This document shows, piece after piece, positions 6,736 to 13,533 of a DNA stretch of 13,533 bases. The notes below the pieces were generated by a model. That model ran no database searches, was not told the origin of the DNA, and saw nothing but the letters and a program-made list of their open reading frames with translations. The stretch lies in contig CANAXK010000026.1 of NCBI GenBank assembly GCA_947365485.1, forward strand, positions 1-13,533, written 5' to 3'. Position numbers and translations under genes: made by a program. Source of the stretch: an uncultured bacterium. Its GTDB lineage: Bacteria > Cyanobacteriota > Vampirovibrionia > Gastranaerophilales > Gastranaerophilaceae. The stretch's first letter is position 1. The number at the start of each line of letters is the position of its first letter.

Positions 6736-6772
6736 ATATACTTTACAATGTCTATACGTTGATGTATACTTT
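6736..6772. promoter_or_regulatory. Repeat-rich upstream region of the AbrB-like gene (possible operator)
   Basis: The word TATACTTT occurs twice in the same orientation (6737-6744 and 6765-6772), starts 28 bases apart. Between and overlapping the copies is the inverted repeat TATAC (6753-6757), GTTGAT, GTATA (6764-6768). This lies 20-56 bases upstream of the AbrB-like start codon, where autoregulatory operators of this family often sit. No clear -35/-10 pair with 16-18 base spacing was found. Confidence 0.35.
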
Positions 6773-6810
6773 CTTTTGGAAAGACATTGGAAAGGGCCAA
6801 AGGATTGTAA

Positions 6811-8160
6811 CTAATTCAACTTCGACTTCAAAATCCTTGCCGCAGAAATCAAAATATCAATACTCGTCGAAAACGGCGGAGCGTAGGTCAAGTCTACGTC
6901 AAGCAAATCTTCCACTGTCATTCCGCGGATAAGCCCTACAGATACTGTATTAACCTTTTTGTCTGCATCGCTTGAGCCGATTGCCTGTGCGCCGAGAATT
7001 TTGTGTGAGCGCCTGTCCGCAACCAGCTTCAGGGTGACGTTTTGAACTTCCGGCATGTAGCCGGCTTTGTCGCGCTTGGTTATAACGACCGAAACAGCAT
7101 CAAATCCGAGCTTTTGAGCTACTTTTTCAGTAAGTCCGGACATTGATATGCTCAAAGCCTTGTATCTTACAACTGCGGAGCCCAGGATTCCTTCAAAATC
7201 CTCTACGCCGCCGCAGGCGTTAATCGCTGCAACGCGTCCTTCTTTATTTGCAGTTGAGCCCAGAGGAATCCACATTGGCGTGTTGGATATCATGTTAATC
7301 TTTTCAGCGCAATCACCGCAGGCATAAATATCAGGAATGTTCGTTTGCATGCGGCTGTTTACTTTGATTGCACCGGTAGGGCCAATCGCGATTCCCGCAG
7401 CTTCTGCGATGTCTACAACAGGTCGAACGCCAGCCGCAATTATGATCATATCAGTTTCAAATCCGAATCCGTTCGCTGTTACAACGCCTGTAACAGTGTC
7501 TTCTCCAATAAACTCGCTTGCCACATCGTCGTTAAGAATATTTACTTTATGCTCAGAGTTTTCGATAATGAAAGTCTGAATCTGCGCGGAAATGTCTTCG
7601 TCAAAAACCGGTAAGATAAAAGGCGCGCGTTCAATCAGGGTAACATTTTTATCGTTTTTAATTAGCGCCTCAACAAGTTCTATGCTAATATAGCCGCCAC
7701 CGATTATTGTGACGTTTTTGGCGTTTTGCATTGCCTCTCTTACTGCAATACCGTCTTCAAGGTTTCTGATTGTAAAAATATTTTTCAAATCTTTGTTCGT
7801 AATATCCGGAATTATTGGTACAGAGCCTGTTGCAATGATGAGTTTGTCATATTCAACAAACTTGCATTCTCCGTTTTGCGTATCACGGACAACAATCTTT
7901 TTATCAGCAGGAAGAATCTTTGTGACTTTGTGAAGCGTGTGAATATTTACCCCGCTCTTTTCAAACTCTTCTTTTGAGCGCACAATAAGCTTGTGCCAGT
8001 CTTCAAAATCACCTGCAATATAATAAGGAATACCGCAGGACGAGTATGAAACGTATTCATCCAATGTGTAAATATGGACTTCCGCATCCGGAAGCAGTCT
8101 TTTTGATTTTGCTGCAGCTTTGGCTCCGGCTGCAACTCCGCCGATAATAATTATTTTCAT
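6811..8160 (-). CDS. Coenzyme A disulfide reductase-like FAD/NAD(P)-dependent oxidoreductase
   Basis: A 449-residue flavoprotein of the pyridine nucleotide-disulfide oxidoreductase superfamily. It has an N-terminal FAD fold (IIIGGVAAGAKAAAKSKR), a single redox Cys in SYSSCGIPYYI (C42), a NAD(P)-binding fold (TIIGGGYISIE, 151-161), a second FAD motif (IYACGDCAE, 278-286) and a C-terminal dimerisation domain. KAGYMP (Y368) and LTYAPPF (Y426) match in position the two catalytic tyrosines of staphylococcal CoA disulfide reductase. The His near residue 10 of NADH oxidases and peroxidases is replaced by Ala, favouring CoA disulfide or related disulfide/persulfide reduction. There is no rhodanese domain. 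The gene lies 56 bases after rseP in the same direction but has its own candidate promoter and no Shine-Dalgarno sequence. Confidence 0.83.
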   Translation of the reverse strand: MKIIIIGGVAAGAKAAAKSKRLLPDAEVHIYTLDEYVSYSSCGIPYYIAGDFEDWHKLIVRSKEEFEKSGVNIHTLHKVTKILPADKKIVVRDTQNGECKFVEYDKLIIATGSVPIIPDITNKDLKNIFTIRNLEDGIAVREAMQNAKNVTIIGGGYISIELVEALIKNDKNVTLIERAPFILPVFDEDISAQIQTFIIENSEHKVNILNDDVASEFIGEDTVTGVVTANGFGFETDMIIIAAGVRPVVDIAEAAGIAIGPTGAIKVNSRMQTNIPDIYACGDCAEKINMISNTPMWIPLGSTANKEGRVAAINACGGVEDFEGILGSAVVRYKALSISMSGLTEKVAQKLGFDAVSVVITKRDKAGYMPEVQNVTLKLVADRRSHKILGAQAIGSSDADKKVNTVSVGLIRGMTVEDLLDVDLTYAPPFSTSIDILISAARILKSKLN

Positions 8161-8166
8161 ATCTGG

Positions 8167-8195
8167 ATTATGTATTGGTTGGACGGGGAAAACAA
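8167..8195 (-). promoter_or_regulatory. Predicted promoter of the CoA disulfide reductase-like gene, leaderless
   Basis: On the minus strand, TTGTTT (8195-8190), a 17-base spacer and CATAAT (8172-8167, one mismatch to TATAAT) are followed by six bases (CCAGAT) and the ATG at 8160. The geometry is the same as at prmA and the GNAT-like gene. No Shine-Dalgarno sequence lies in front of the ATG. Confidence 0.5.
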
Positions 8196-8216
8196 TTGGT
8201 AGGGTGGGGAGGCCTG

Positions 8217-9578
8217 TTATTTTCTCACAAGCAGCGTAATATCATTAAACACAACAAAAATCATCAAAATAATCAGGAGCGAGAAGAATATCTGCGAGAT
8301 TATCTCAATAACTTTTTCATCCAGCGGCTTGCCTGTAATTTTTTCAATCAACAGGAACATCAAATGCCCGCCGTCAAGCGCCGGAATCGGAAGAATGTTC
8401 AAGATTGCAAGGTTCATTGAGATAAGCGCAGCAAGCAGGATTCCTGATGATTTGCCGCTCTTTTCTATCATGTCGCCGCCGATTTTTGTGATAGCAACAA
8501 CGCCATGCATGTCCTTAAGCGGAATGTTGCCTGTAAAAAGCTGTCCAAGTGAGTACATCATCATGTAAGTGTTGTCCCACAGATAGTCGCAGCTTCCCTT
8601 GATAATTGTTGGAACGGTGTTTGTTTTAATCATTGTTTGTTTTTGGCCGAGCCCGATTCCAATAATCCCTTTTTCGTCAGGATAAATCGGGTTAAGTTCC
8701 AGCACTTTGCCCTCTCTTTCAACAACAAGGTTAATCGGATGAACTCCGTTTGAGATTGCTTTTGCAACGTCGTACATTGTGTAGTTGCCATCTGATATGT
8801 AAACATTTTTTCCGTCGATTATTTTCTCAAGTGCTTTAATCCTGTCATCAATCGTTAAGCCTTCTTTCTTGAAGTACTTAGCACCCTTTGCTGCGTATTT
8901 GTCCATTGTAATCACGTCGCAATGAGCTTCTTCCGGAAGCCTTATTGACAGGTCTTTCGGTATAATCTCGTCTTTTGATAAACCAGGGTTTAGAGCCTTA
9001 AGTTTTGCAAAGTTTTCGTCAATTGTCTGCTGGGTAACAACCCCGTTGTCTTTTGCGCTGTTTTTCACGATTGTTATAAAAGAATAAGCATTGTTTATAT
9101 CGCATCCGTTAGCTTTGAGGATTCGGTCCCCTTCTTTAAGCCCTGATTTCCAGATGCTTGCGTTTTCCGGAGCGTTGATTTCTCCGGCGTAAATCTCGTA
9201 ATCTCCTGACGGAAGCTGTTTTGTCCAGATTGCAACGACCATCACAAGAGCGATTGCGCACAGAACGTTTGCAATAACACCCGCTGAAACAACGATTGCT
9301 CTTTGCCATGCAGGCTTGTTAACGAATCTTTCAGGAGAATCCTTCGGAAGCTCGCAGTCTTTCTCGTCGTCAGGAAACGAAACATACCCGCCCAGAAGCA
9401 GCGCATGAACAAGGATTTCCAAATCCCCGAACTTTTTCCTGAAAAGCGTCGGTCCGACCGGAAGCCCGAATCCGAACTTATCAACCCTGATGCCGAATGC
9501 GCGTGCAGCAGCAAAGTGTCCGATTTCATGCACAAGAATCAACAAGCTTAACAACAAAATCATTATAATAATTGACAT
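8217..9578 (-). CDS. rseP: RseP-type intramembrane site-2 zinc protease (M50B)
   Basis: A 453-residue membrane protein. The zinc motif HEIGH (17-21) lies in the first membrane helix and the third ligand Asp in NILPIPALDGGHL (D402) in a later one. Hydrophobic segments at about 2-16, 93-117, 380-400 and 427-446 fit the family topology, and GGYVSFPDD (63-71) is the conserved membrane-associated loop. A PDZ domain begins around GLKEGDRILKANG (146-158), and its second part appears near YTMYDVAKAISNGVHPINLV (266-285); about 100 residues are inserted between. Family members cleave membrane proteins, often anti-sigma factors after a first cut. The gene has an AGGGAG ribosome-binding site and diverges from coaD. 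Function is by family; the cleaved substrate is unknown. Confidence 0.93.
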   Translation of the reverse strand: MSIIIMILLLSLLILVHEIGHFAAARAFGIRVDKFGFGLPVGPTLFRKKFGDLEILVHALLLGGYVSFPDDEKDCELPKDSPERFVNKPAWQRAIVVSAGVIANVLCAIALVMVVAIWTKQLPSGDYEIYAGEINAPENASIWKSGLKEGDRILKANGCDINNAYSFITIVKNSAKDNGVVTQQTIDENFAKLKALNPGLSKDEIIPKDLSIRLPEEAHCDVITMDKYAAKGAKYFKKEGLTIDDRIKALEKIIDGKNVYISDGNYTMYDVAKAISNGVHPINLVVEREGKVLELNPIYPDEKGIIGIGLGQKQTMIKTNTVPTIIKGSCDYLWDNTYMMMYSLGQLFTGNIPLKDMHGVVAITKIGGDMIEKSGKSSGILLAALISMNLAILNILPIPALDGGHLMFLLIEKITGKPLDEKVIEIISQIFFSLLIILMIFVVFNDITLLVRK

Positions 9579-9605
9579 AAATTCTCCCTTATTTTTATTT
9601 TTCTC

Positions 9606-9614
9606 ATTTTAACA
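9606..9614 (-). promoter_or_regulatory. Predicted rseP promoter (extended -10)
   Basis: Minus strand TGTTAAAAT (9614-9606) matches an extended -10 (TG, one base, TAAAAT). Transcription from about 9599 would give a leader of some 20 bases containing the AAGGGAG ribosome-binding site. No good -35 is seen. The element occupies the same bases as the -35 of the coaD promoter. Confidence 0.45.
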
Positions 9615-9638
9615 TAAAATCAGCTGTTATGTTATAAT
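9609..9638 (+). promoter_or_regulatory. Predicted coaD promoter
   Basis: TTAACA (9609-9614, five of six matches to TTGACA), an 18-base spacer and a perfect TATAAT (9633-9638) preceded by TGT, which makes it an extended -10. The short leader carries the AGGAG ribosome-binding site (9650-9654) just before ATG 9659. Confidence 0.65.
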
Positions 9639-9658
9639 AGGAAAAAAGCAGGAGAACT

Positions 9659-10132
9659 ATGACTATTGCAATTTATCCGGGGAGTTTTGACCCGATTACA
9701 AATGGACACATTGATATTTTGAAAAGCGGCGCTGAAATTTTTGACAAAGTTATAATCGCTGTTTCTTATAATGCCCAGAAACAGGGCTTCCTGCCGATTG
9801 AAACGCGGGTAAAACTTATTGAAGAGTGCACAAAAGATTTTCATAATGTCGAAGTCGATTCTTTTGAGGGGCTGACAGTGGATTATGCAAGAAAACGCGG
9901 TGCTTCTGTGCTTTTAAGAGGGCTTCGGACTTCTTTTGACTTTGAATACGAGCTCCAGCTTTCGCAAACAAACCTCGCTTTGTACAAAGATATTAAGACC
10001 GTATTTTTGATTACAAAGCCTGAATACAACTTTATTTCGTCCTCCTGTGTGCGCGAGATTTTGATGAACAAAGGCGACATCACGAATTTTGTGCCGGAGT
10101 CTGTTTGCAGGTATCTTATGGAGAAGTATTAA
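9659..10132 (+). CDS. coaD: Phosphopantetheine adenylyltransferase
   Basis: A 157-residue protein, the usual CoaD length, starting MTIAIYPGSFDPITNGHIDI. The nucleotidyltransferase signature TNGH (14-17), the Lys of the KQGF loop (K41), the RGLRTSFDFEYELQ segment (R87, R90) and the ISSSCVREI segment (126-134) are all present. It transfers AMP from ATP to 4'-phosphopantetheine to make dephospho-CoA, the fourth step of CoA synthesis, in the cytoplasm as a hexamer in characterised members. It has its own promoter and GGAG ribosome-binding site with a short four-base spacing. It diverges from rseP and converges on the CheA gene. rsmD, which often precedes coaD, is not here. No convincing terminator follows within the 89-base gap to 10222. 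Confidence 0.97.
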   Translation: MTIAIYPGSFDPITNGHIDILKSGAEIFDKVIIAVSYNAQKQGFLPIETRVKLIEECTKDFHNVEVDSFEGLTVDYARKRGASVLLRGLRTSFDFEYELQLSQTNLALYKDIKTVFLITKPEYNFISSSCVREILMNKGDITNFVPESVCRYLMEKY

Positions 10133-10221
10133 AAACATAAGAATTTCTAATCGTATGACACAGGAAGAGTTCTGTAATGCAATTGATTAAACTTAAAATA
10201 AATTCCAGCCTTATTTTTCCA

Positions 10222-13194
10222 CTAGCTATGAAACTTCGTCAGCACCTTCTTAACCTGCTGCAAAAATTCAGTCTGGTTGAAGTTGTCTTTTGGCATGTAA
10301 TATTCGATGCTGAACCGGTTGAGCTTCTGGTACGCGTTCTTTTCTGGCAGCGAACTCATGACAATAATCGGAATGTCCATGTACATCTCGTCGGTCTTTA
10401 ATCGCTCAATGAACTCGTAACCGTCAATCTTCGGCATGGTTAAATCGGTTACAATCAGGTCATAATGGGTCAATTTAAGCTTGACAAGCGCCTCCTGCGC
10501 ATCAAGCACAGCGTCTACCATGTAGCCGATGTTCAGAAGAATGTTCTTTATCATTGTGCGGGTGGTGATTGAATCGTCCACAATTAAAATCCGTTTGTAA
10601 GACAAAACATCAGTCGGCAGAAGCTTCGGTTCGTTTGAAGAAGTTATTGCCTTGTTGAAATCATGATGCATAATGTCCTGCATGTTCAAAATTAAGCACA
10701 ACTCGCCTGACGCAAGGTTTGTGATACCTGAAATGTTTTTGACCTTGTAAAGCGGCGGAGAAAGCTTCTTCTGCAAAATGTCCTGGTCGCCTAGAAGCTT
10801 GTCAACAACAAGCCCGATAGTTTTTTCGTCCGCCTCAAGAATGAGGATTGTTTCCTTGTCACCGCGAGGCACAGGCTCAAGCTTGAGAATGTCTGAAAGG
10901 TAATAGAGCGGAATGATTTTTCCGTTGTACACAATCGAACGTGCGCCGTTGTTGGTGTTAATCTCATCCTGACGTTTTAGAATGAACGTTGTGATAACCT
11001 GAATCGGGATTGCAAAAATCTGTTCCGAAATTTTAACAAGGAACACACGAAGCGTCGTAAGCGTTACTGGGATTTCAATGTGAACACAGCTTCCCTTGCC
11101 AAATTCTGAAATGACCTTGACCTTGCCGTTGAGCTGCGAAATCTTGGTCTTAACAACGTCAAGCCCGATCCCGCGGCCGGAAATACTTGTGATTGAATCA
11201 CCAGTGGTGAATCCTGGCCAGAAAATGATGTTCATGATGGCTTCGTCAGTCATTGAATCAATGTCTTCCTGGGTCAAAAATCCTCGTGATACAGCCCTGT
11301 CCTTGATTTTGTCAAGGTTGAACCCGTGACCGTCATCCACAACGTCAATGATAACCTTGTTGTCGTCCTGTTTTGCAGAAAGAAGTATCTTCCCAATAGG
11401 GCTCTTGCCGTTTGCAATACGCTCCTCTTTTGTCTCAATCCCGTGGTCGATTGCGTTTCTCAAGATGTGAATGAGCGGTGTCTTGATTTCTTCAATAATC
11501 TTTTTGTCAGCGCAGGTCTCCTTGCCTTCTATTTCAAAATCAATGTCCTTGCCCTTCTCGTTCGCAATATCACGAACCATGCGCGAGAATGAATTGAACA
11601 CGGTTGAAATCGGAAGCACACGGATGTTCTTTACCATTGACTCCATCTCGTCAATAATCAGACGCATTTTCATGTCGTCCTCTTTGGAAGAACGGTAAAG
11701 CGAATTTAGGTCATAAATCGTTCTTGAAACATTCTGCGTGATGTCTGAAAGCAGCGAGAAAACCTGTTTTACAAATGCACTTGTGTACTGTTCTGTGTTT
11801 CCTGTCTGCAAATACTTTCTGTTGTAGTATCTGAGGTAGTTTGAAGTCTTAAGTAGGTCTTTCTGACAGGTTTCGTTCGCGTTCTTGATGGAATCGATTT
11901 TTTCAAGATTCTTTTCTGTTTTAATCTTGGTTATGATAAGCTCGCCAAGCTGGTTAACAAGCAGGTCTAGCTTCTGAGCGTTAACATGAAGCGTCTTGAT
12001 TTCTGTCGAAGAATAAGCCTTGCTGTTGCTTGAAGTCTGGGTGGAGAGGTTCTTTATCTCGCTGACTCCCGAATCCTTTTTGTAGTTCAAATCAAGAAGC
12101 TGCTTCATAATCTCAAGCTGCTGCACGATTAAGTCGCTGTCAATGCTCTCGTTCGGAGTTGCGCAGTATTCTATCCCGCTTTTGAGGGTAAGAACCATCT
12201 GCTCTTCAAGCTGGACGGAGTTTTCAAGGATGAAGTCGAGAATCTCAAGCACCATGTTGATGACTTCTAAGATGTTGTTGTCCTCAACCTTTTCTTTGAG
12301 ATGGAGAATGTCCTCTTTGATTTCGCCGGTGTAGACGCTGCTTCCCTGAAGCATGTTGATTTTTTCTGCAACATCGAAGAAGGTTATTCCGGAATCCTCG
12401 GTCTCAATGCAGGAGGTCGTGAATTTAGAAGCCGCTGAACTCAATTCGTTTCTAAGTTCCAAAATCTCACTGATTGTAAACGCGTTTGTAGCGTTCATGA
12501 CAAAGTCGAGTTTTGTTAGAATGTTTTCAAGCGCTGATTTTACTTCGTAAAGATTTGTGTCCTTAAAGTATTCGTAAATGTTCTGGACTTCTTCTCTTAA
12601 TATTACGATGTCCTGTGATTCTTCTTCCGGCACGATTCCGTCGATTATTTCAAAGCAGTTGTTGAATAAGAGGTTTATTGCTTCCTGATTCGCAGACAAG
12701 TCTTCTGAAACAGTGTTCTGCTCTGCTTCTGCAACAGAGGCAATGCTTGTTGCGGGTTTTGGGTTATTTGCGGCTTCAGGTATTTCAACGTCAATTATGT
12801 ATTCAAGGTTGGAAATCGTTGCACCGTATTCTTCTCCGATGATTTCGCGGCTGTTCTTGATGGATTCCTGCAAGTACTTTGAGACGATTTCGAGCGTGCG
12901 TGACATCAGCATGATTATGTTTTGTTCAAACACGTACTGGTCGTTGTTTACAGCATCAAAAATATCTTCCATCTTGTGGATTAGGTTCTGGATGTTGTTG
13001 AAGCCGACCATTCTTACTGCGCCTTTGAGGCTGTGCAGGTCACGATAGACAGCACCTATTATTTCCTTGTTCGCAGGAGTGCTTTCTAATGAAAAAAAGT
13101 TGCTGAAAATTCGCTCAATAATGTCCTCTGATTCTACCTGAAAGATAGACATTACTTCTTTGTTATTACTATTGTCGTTGTCTAAAAAATCCAA
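10222..13194 (-). CDS. CheA-type hybrid histidine kinase with C-terminal receiver domain
   Basis: A 990-residue cytoplasmic signalling kinase. An N-terminal Hpt domain has LHSLKGAVRMVGF (phospho-accepting H54). Residues about 140-395 form a helical linker without a recognisable CheY-binding domain. The dimerisation domain (about 400-540) starts LHVNAQKLDLLVNQLGELI and is about twice the normal length. The ATPase domain has HILRNAIDHG (576-585), DDGHG (620-624) and GRGIGLDVV (673-681). A CheW-like domain (about 706-845) and a receiver domain (868-990) follow, with acidic D873/D874, phospho-acceptor D917 in VTDLTMPKIDG and Lys 969. Translation probably starts at TTG 13194, eight bases after GAAGG; an ATG 14 codons later is the alternative. 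It follows the methyl-accepting protein gene by 24 bases, so they form an operon. The layout resembles the kinases of type IV pilus or phototaxis systems. Confidence 0.93.
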   Translation of the reverse strand: MDFLDNDNSNNKEVMSIFQVESEDIIERIFSNFFSLESTPANKEIIGAVYRDLHSLKGAVRMVGFNNIQNLIHKMEDIFDAVNNDQYVFEQNIIMLMSRTLEIVSKYLQESIKNSREIIGEEYGATISNLEYIIDVEIPEAANNPKPATSIASVAEAEQNTVSEDLSANQEAINLLFNNCFEIIDGIVPEEESQDIVILREEVQNIYEYFKDTNLYEVKSALENILTKLDFVMNATNAFTISEILELRNELSSAASKFTTSCIETEDSGITFFDVAEKINMLQGSSVYTGEIKEDILHLKEKVEDNNILEVINMVLEILDFILENSVQLEEQMVLTLKSGIEYCATPNESIDSDLIVQQLEIMKQLLDLNYKKDSGVSEIKNLSTQTSSNSKAYSSTEIKTLHVNAQKLDLLVNQLGELIITKIKTEKNLEKIDSIKNANETCQKDLLKTSNYLRYYNRKYLQTGNTEQYTSAFVKQVFSLLSDITQNVSRTIYDLNSLYRSSKEDDMKMRLIIDEMESMVKNIRVLPISTVFNSFSRMVRDIANEKGKDIDFEIEGKETCADKKIIEEIKTPLIHILRNAIDHGIETKEERIANGKSPIGKILLSAKQDDNKVIIDVVDDGHGFNLDKIKDRAVSRGFLTQEDIDSMTDEAIMNIIFWPGFTTGDSITSISGRGIGLDVVKTKISQLNGKVKVISEFGKGSCVHIEIPVTLTTLRVFLVKISEQIFAIPIQVITTFILKRQDEINTNNGARSIVYNGKIIPLYYLSDILKLEPVPRGDKETILILEADEKTIGLVVDKLLGDQDILQKKLSPPLYKVKNISGITNLASGELCLILNMQDIMHHDFNKAITSSNEPKLLPTDVLSYKRILIVDDSITTRTMIKNILLNIGYMVDAVLDAQEALVKLKLTHYDLIVTDLTMPKIDGYEFIERLKTDEMYMDIPIIVMSSLPEKNAYQKLNRFSIEYYMPKDNFNQTEFLQQVKKVLTKFHS

Positions 13195-13218
13195 GAGAAC
13201 TACCTTCTTTTTCTATTC

Positions 13219-13533
13219 TTAATTATCAACCGCACTGTTTTTGATTTCGTTTGAAAGCTCTGTAAGCTTGGAAATCTTTTCAGTGTTGGTGCCCATAATT
13301 TGAACAAGGTTCTCTGCAATCTTGTTGTTTTCTTCGTCAATAATATTCAAACGCTCAATGATGTCGTTCTGCTTCTTGGCATTTTGGTTGATTGCATCCA
13401 AAGATTCAAGGATTTCTCTAATTAGGTTGAGAAGCACCTCTGAATTAGAAGAAACAGCGTTGATGTCTTTTACCACTGATTCGATTTCTTTCGAGCCTTC
13501 TTCGGTCGCCATTACAGTGGAGTTTGTGGTGTA
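13219..13533 (-). CDS. Methyl-accepting chemotaxis protein, C-terminal part (partial at right edge)
   Basis: The last 104 codons of a gene that enters from beyond base 13533; the frame is open to the edge, so the ATG at 13512 is internal. The product is a long amphipathic helix: TEEGSKEIESVVKDINAVSS, then LLNLIREILESLDAINQNAK and QNDIIERLNIIDEENNKIAE, ending TELSNEIKNSAVDN. The heptad pattern with regular Ser/Thr/Asn/Gln, the ESLDAINQNAKKQNDIIERL stretch and the closing LTELSNEI fit the returning arm of the cytoplasmic coiled coil of a methyl-accepting protein. The highly conserved hairpin tip that contacts CheA and CheW would lie outside the window. It immediately precedes the CheA hybrid gene, which supports a receptor-kinase operon. 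Another coiled-coil signalling protein is possible. Confidence 0.7.
   Translation of the reverse strand, partial: YTTNSTVMATEEGSKEIESVVKDINAVSSNSEVLLNLIREILESLDAINQNAKKQNDIIERLNIIDEENNKIAENLVQIMGTNTEKISKLTELSNEIKNSAVDN

Noticed and set aside
10195..10218. AT-only hairpin AAAATAA/TTATTTT between coaD and the CheA gene as a bidirectional terminator
   Set aside because: All seven pairs are A-T, the loop is nine bases and no clean T-run follows outside the stem, so termination cannot be claimed.
1..13533. tRNA, rRNA, CRISPR array, transposase or prophage genes
   Set aside because: None was seen on either strand: no cloverleaf-like ends, no regularly spaced repeats and no integrase or transposase motifs. 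I could not run a structure search.

Overview
This window is a compact stretch of AT-rich bacterial chromosome carrying mostly housekeeping genes and one chemotaxis-type signalling operon. No phage, insertion sequence, tRNA, rRNA or CRISPR array is visible. The gene set (an rpmI-rplT pair with no infC directly upstream, a fused M16 peptidase, surE, an RseP-type protease, coaD, a CheA-response regulator hybrid after a methyl-accepting protein) would fit a non-photosynthetic cyanobacterial relative such as Melainabacteria/Gastranaerophilales. That placement is an inference from overall flavour, not from a marker gene, and other low-GC lineages are not excluded.

Layout. 1-288 (-): 5' part of prmA, the ribosomal protein L11 methyltransferase, running off the left edge. 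421-993 (+): rpmI-rplT, closed by a strong, probably bidirectional terminator at 1021-1051. 1081-2576 (-): an unrecognised 137-residue protein and a 330-residue protein that looks like two GNAT acyltransferase folds in tandem. 2689-5265 (+): exported M16 metallopeptidase with catalytic and substrate-binding halves in one chain. 5406-6197 (+): surE. 6198-6810: a mostly small-gene region with a REP-like palindrome, a possible 78-residue ORF ended by a clear terminator, and on the minus strand a 54-residue AbrB/MazE-like protein. 6811-8160 (-): a coenzyme A disulfide reductase-like flavoprotein. 8217-9578 (-): RseP-type site-2 protease with an insertion in its PDZ region. 9659-10132 (+): coaD. 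10222-13533 (-): a CheA hybrid kinase preceded by the C-terminus of a methyl-accepting chemotaxis protein, running off the right edge.

How the genes relate. PrmA, bL35 and bL20 concern the large ribosomal subunit. CoaD makes dephospho-CoA, and the flavoprotein two genes away may keep CoA in its thiol form. The M16 peptidase and RseP act at or beyond the membrane. The chemotaxis pair would sense a signal and phosphorylate a response regulator fused to the kinase itself.

The most distinctive signal is not a gene. Three separate minus-strand genes (prmA, the GNAT-like gene and the CoA disulfide reductase gene) each have a -10 hexamer exactly six bases before the ATG and no Shine-Dalgarno sequence, so all three are predicted to make leaderless mRNAs. 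Their neighbours rpmI, rplT, surE, rseP and coaD have ordinary Shine-Dalgarno sites. Other points worth a look are the RseP insertion, the orphan AbrB-like gene with a repeat-rich upstream region, the overlapping divergent promoters between rseP and coaD, and the CheA with a TTG start, long helical linker and extended dimerisation domain.
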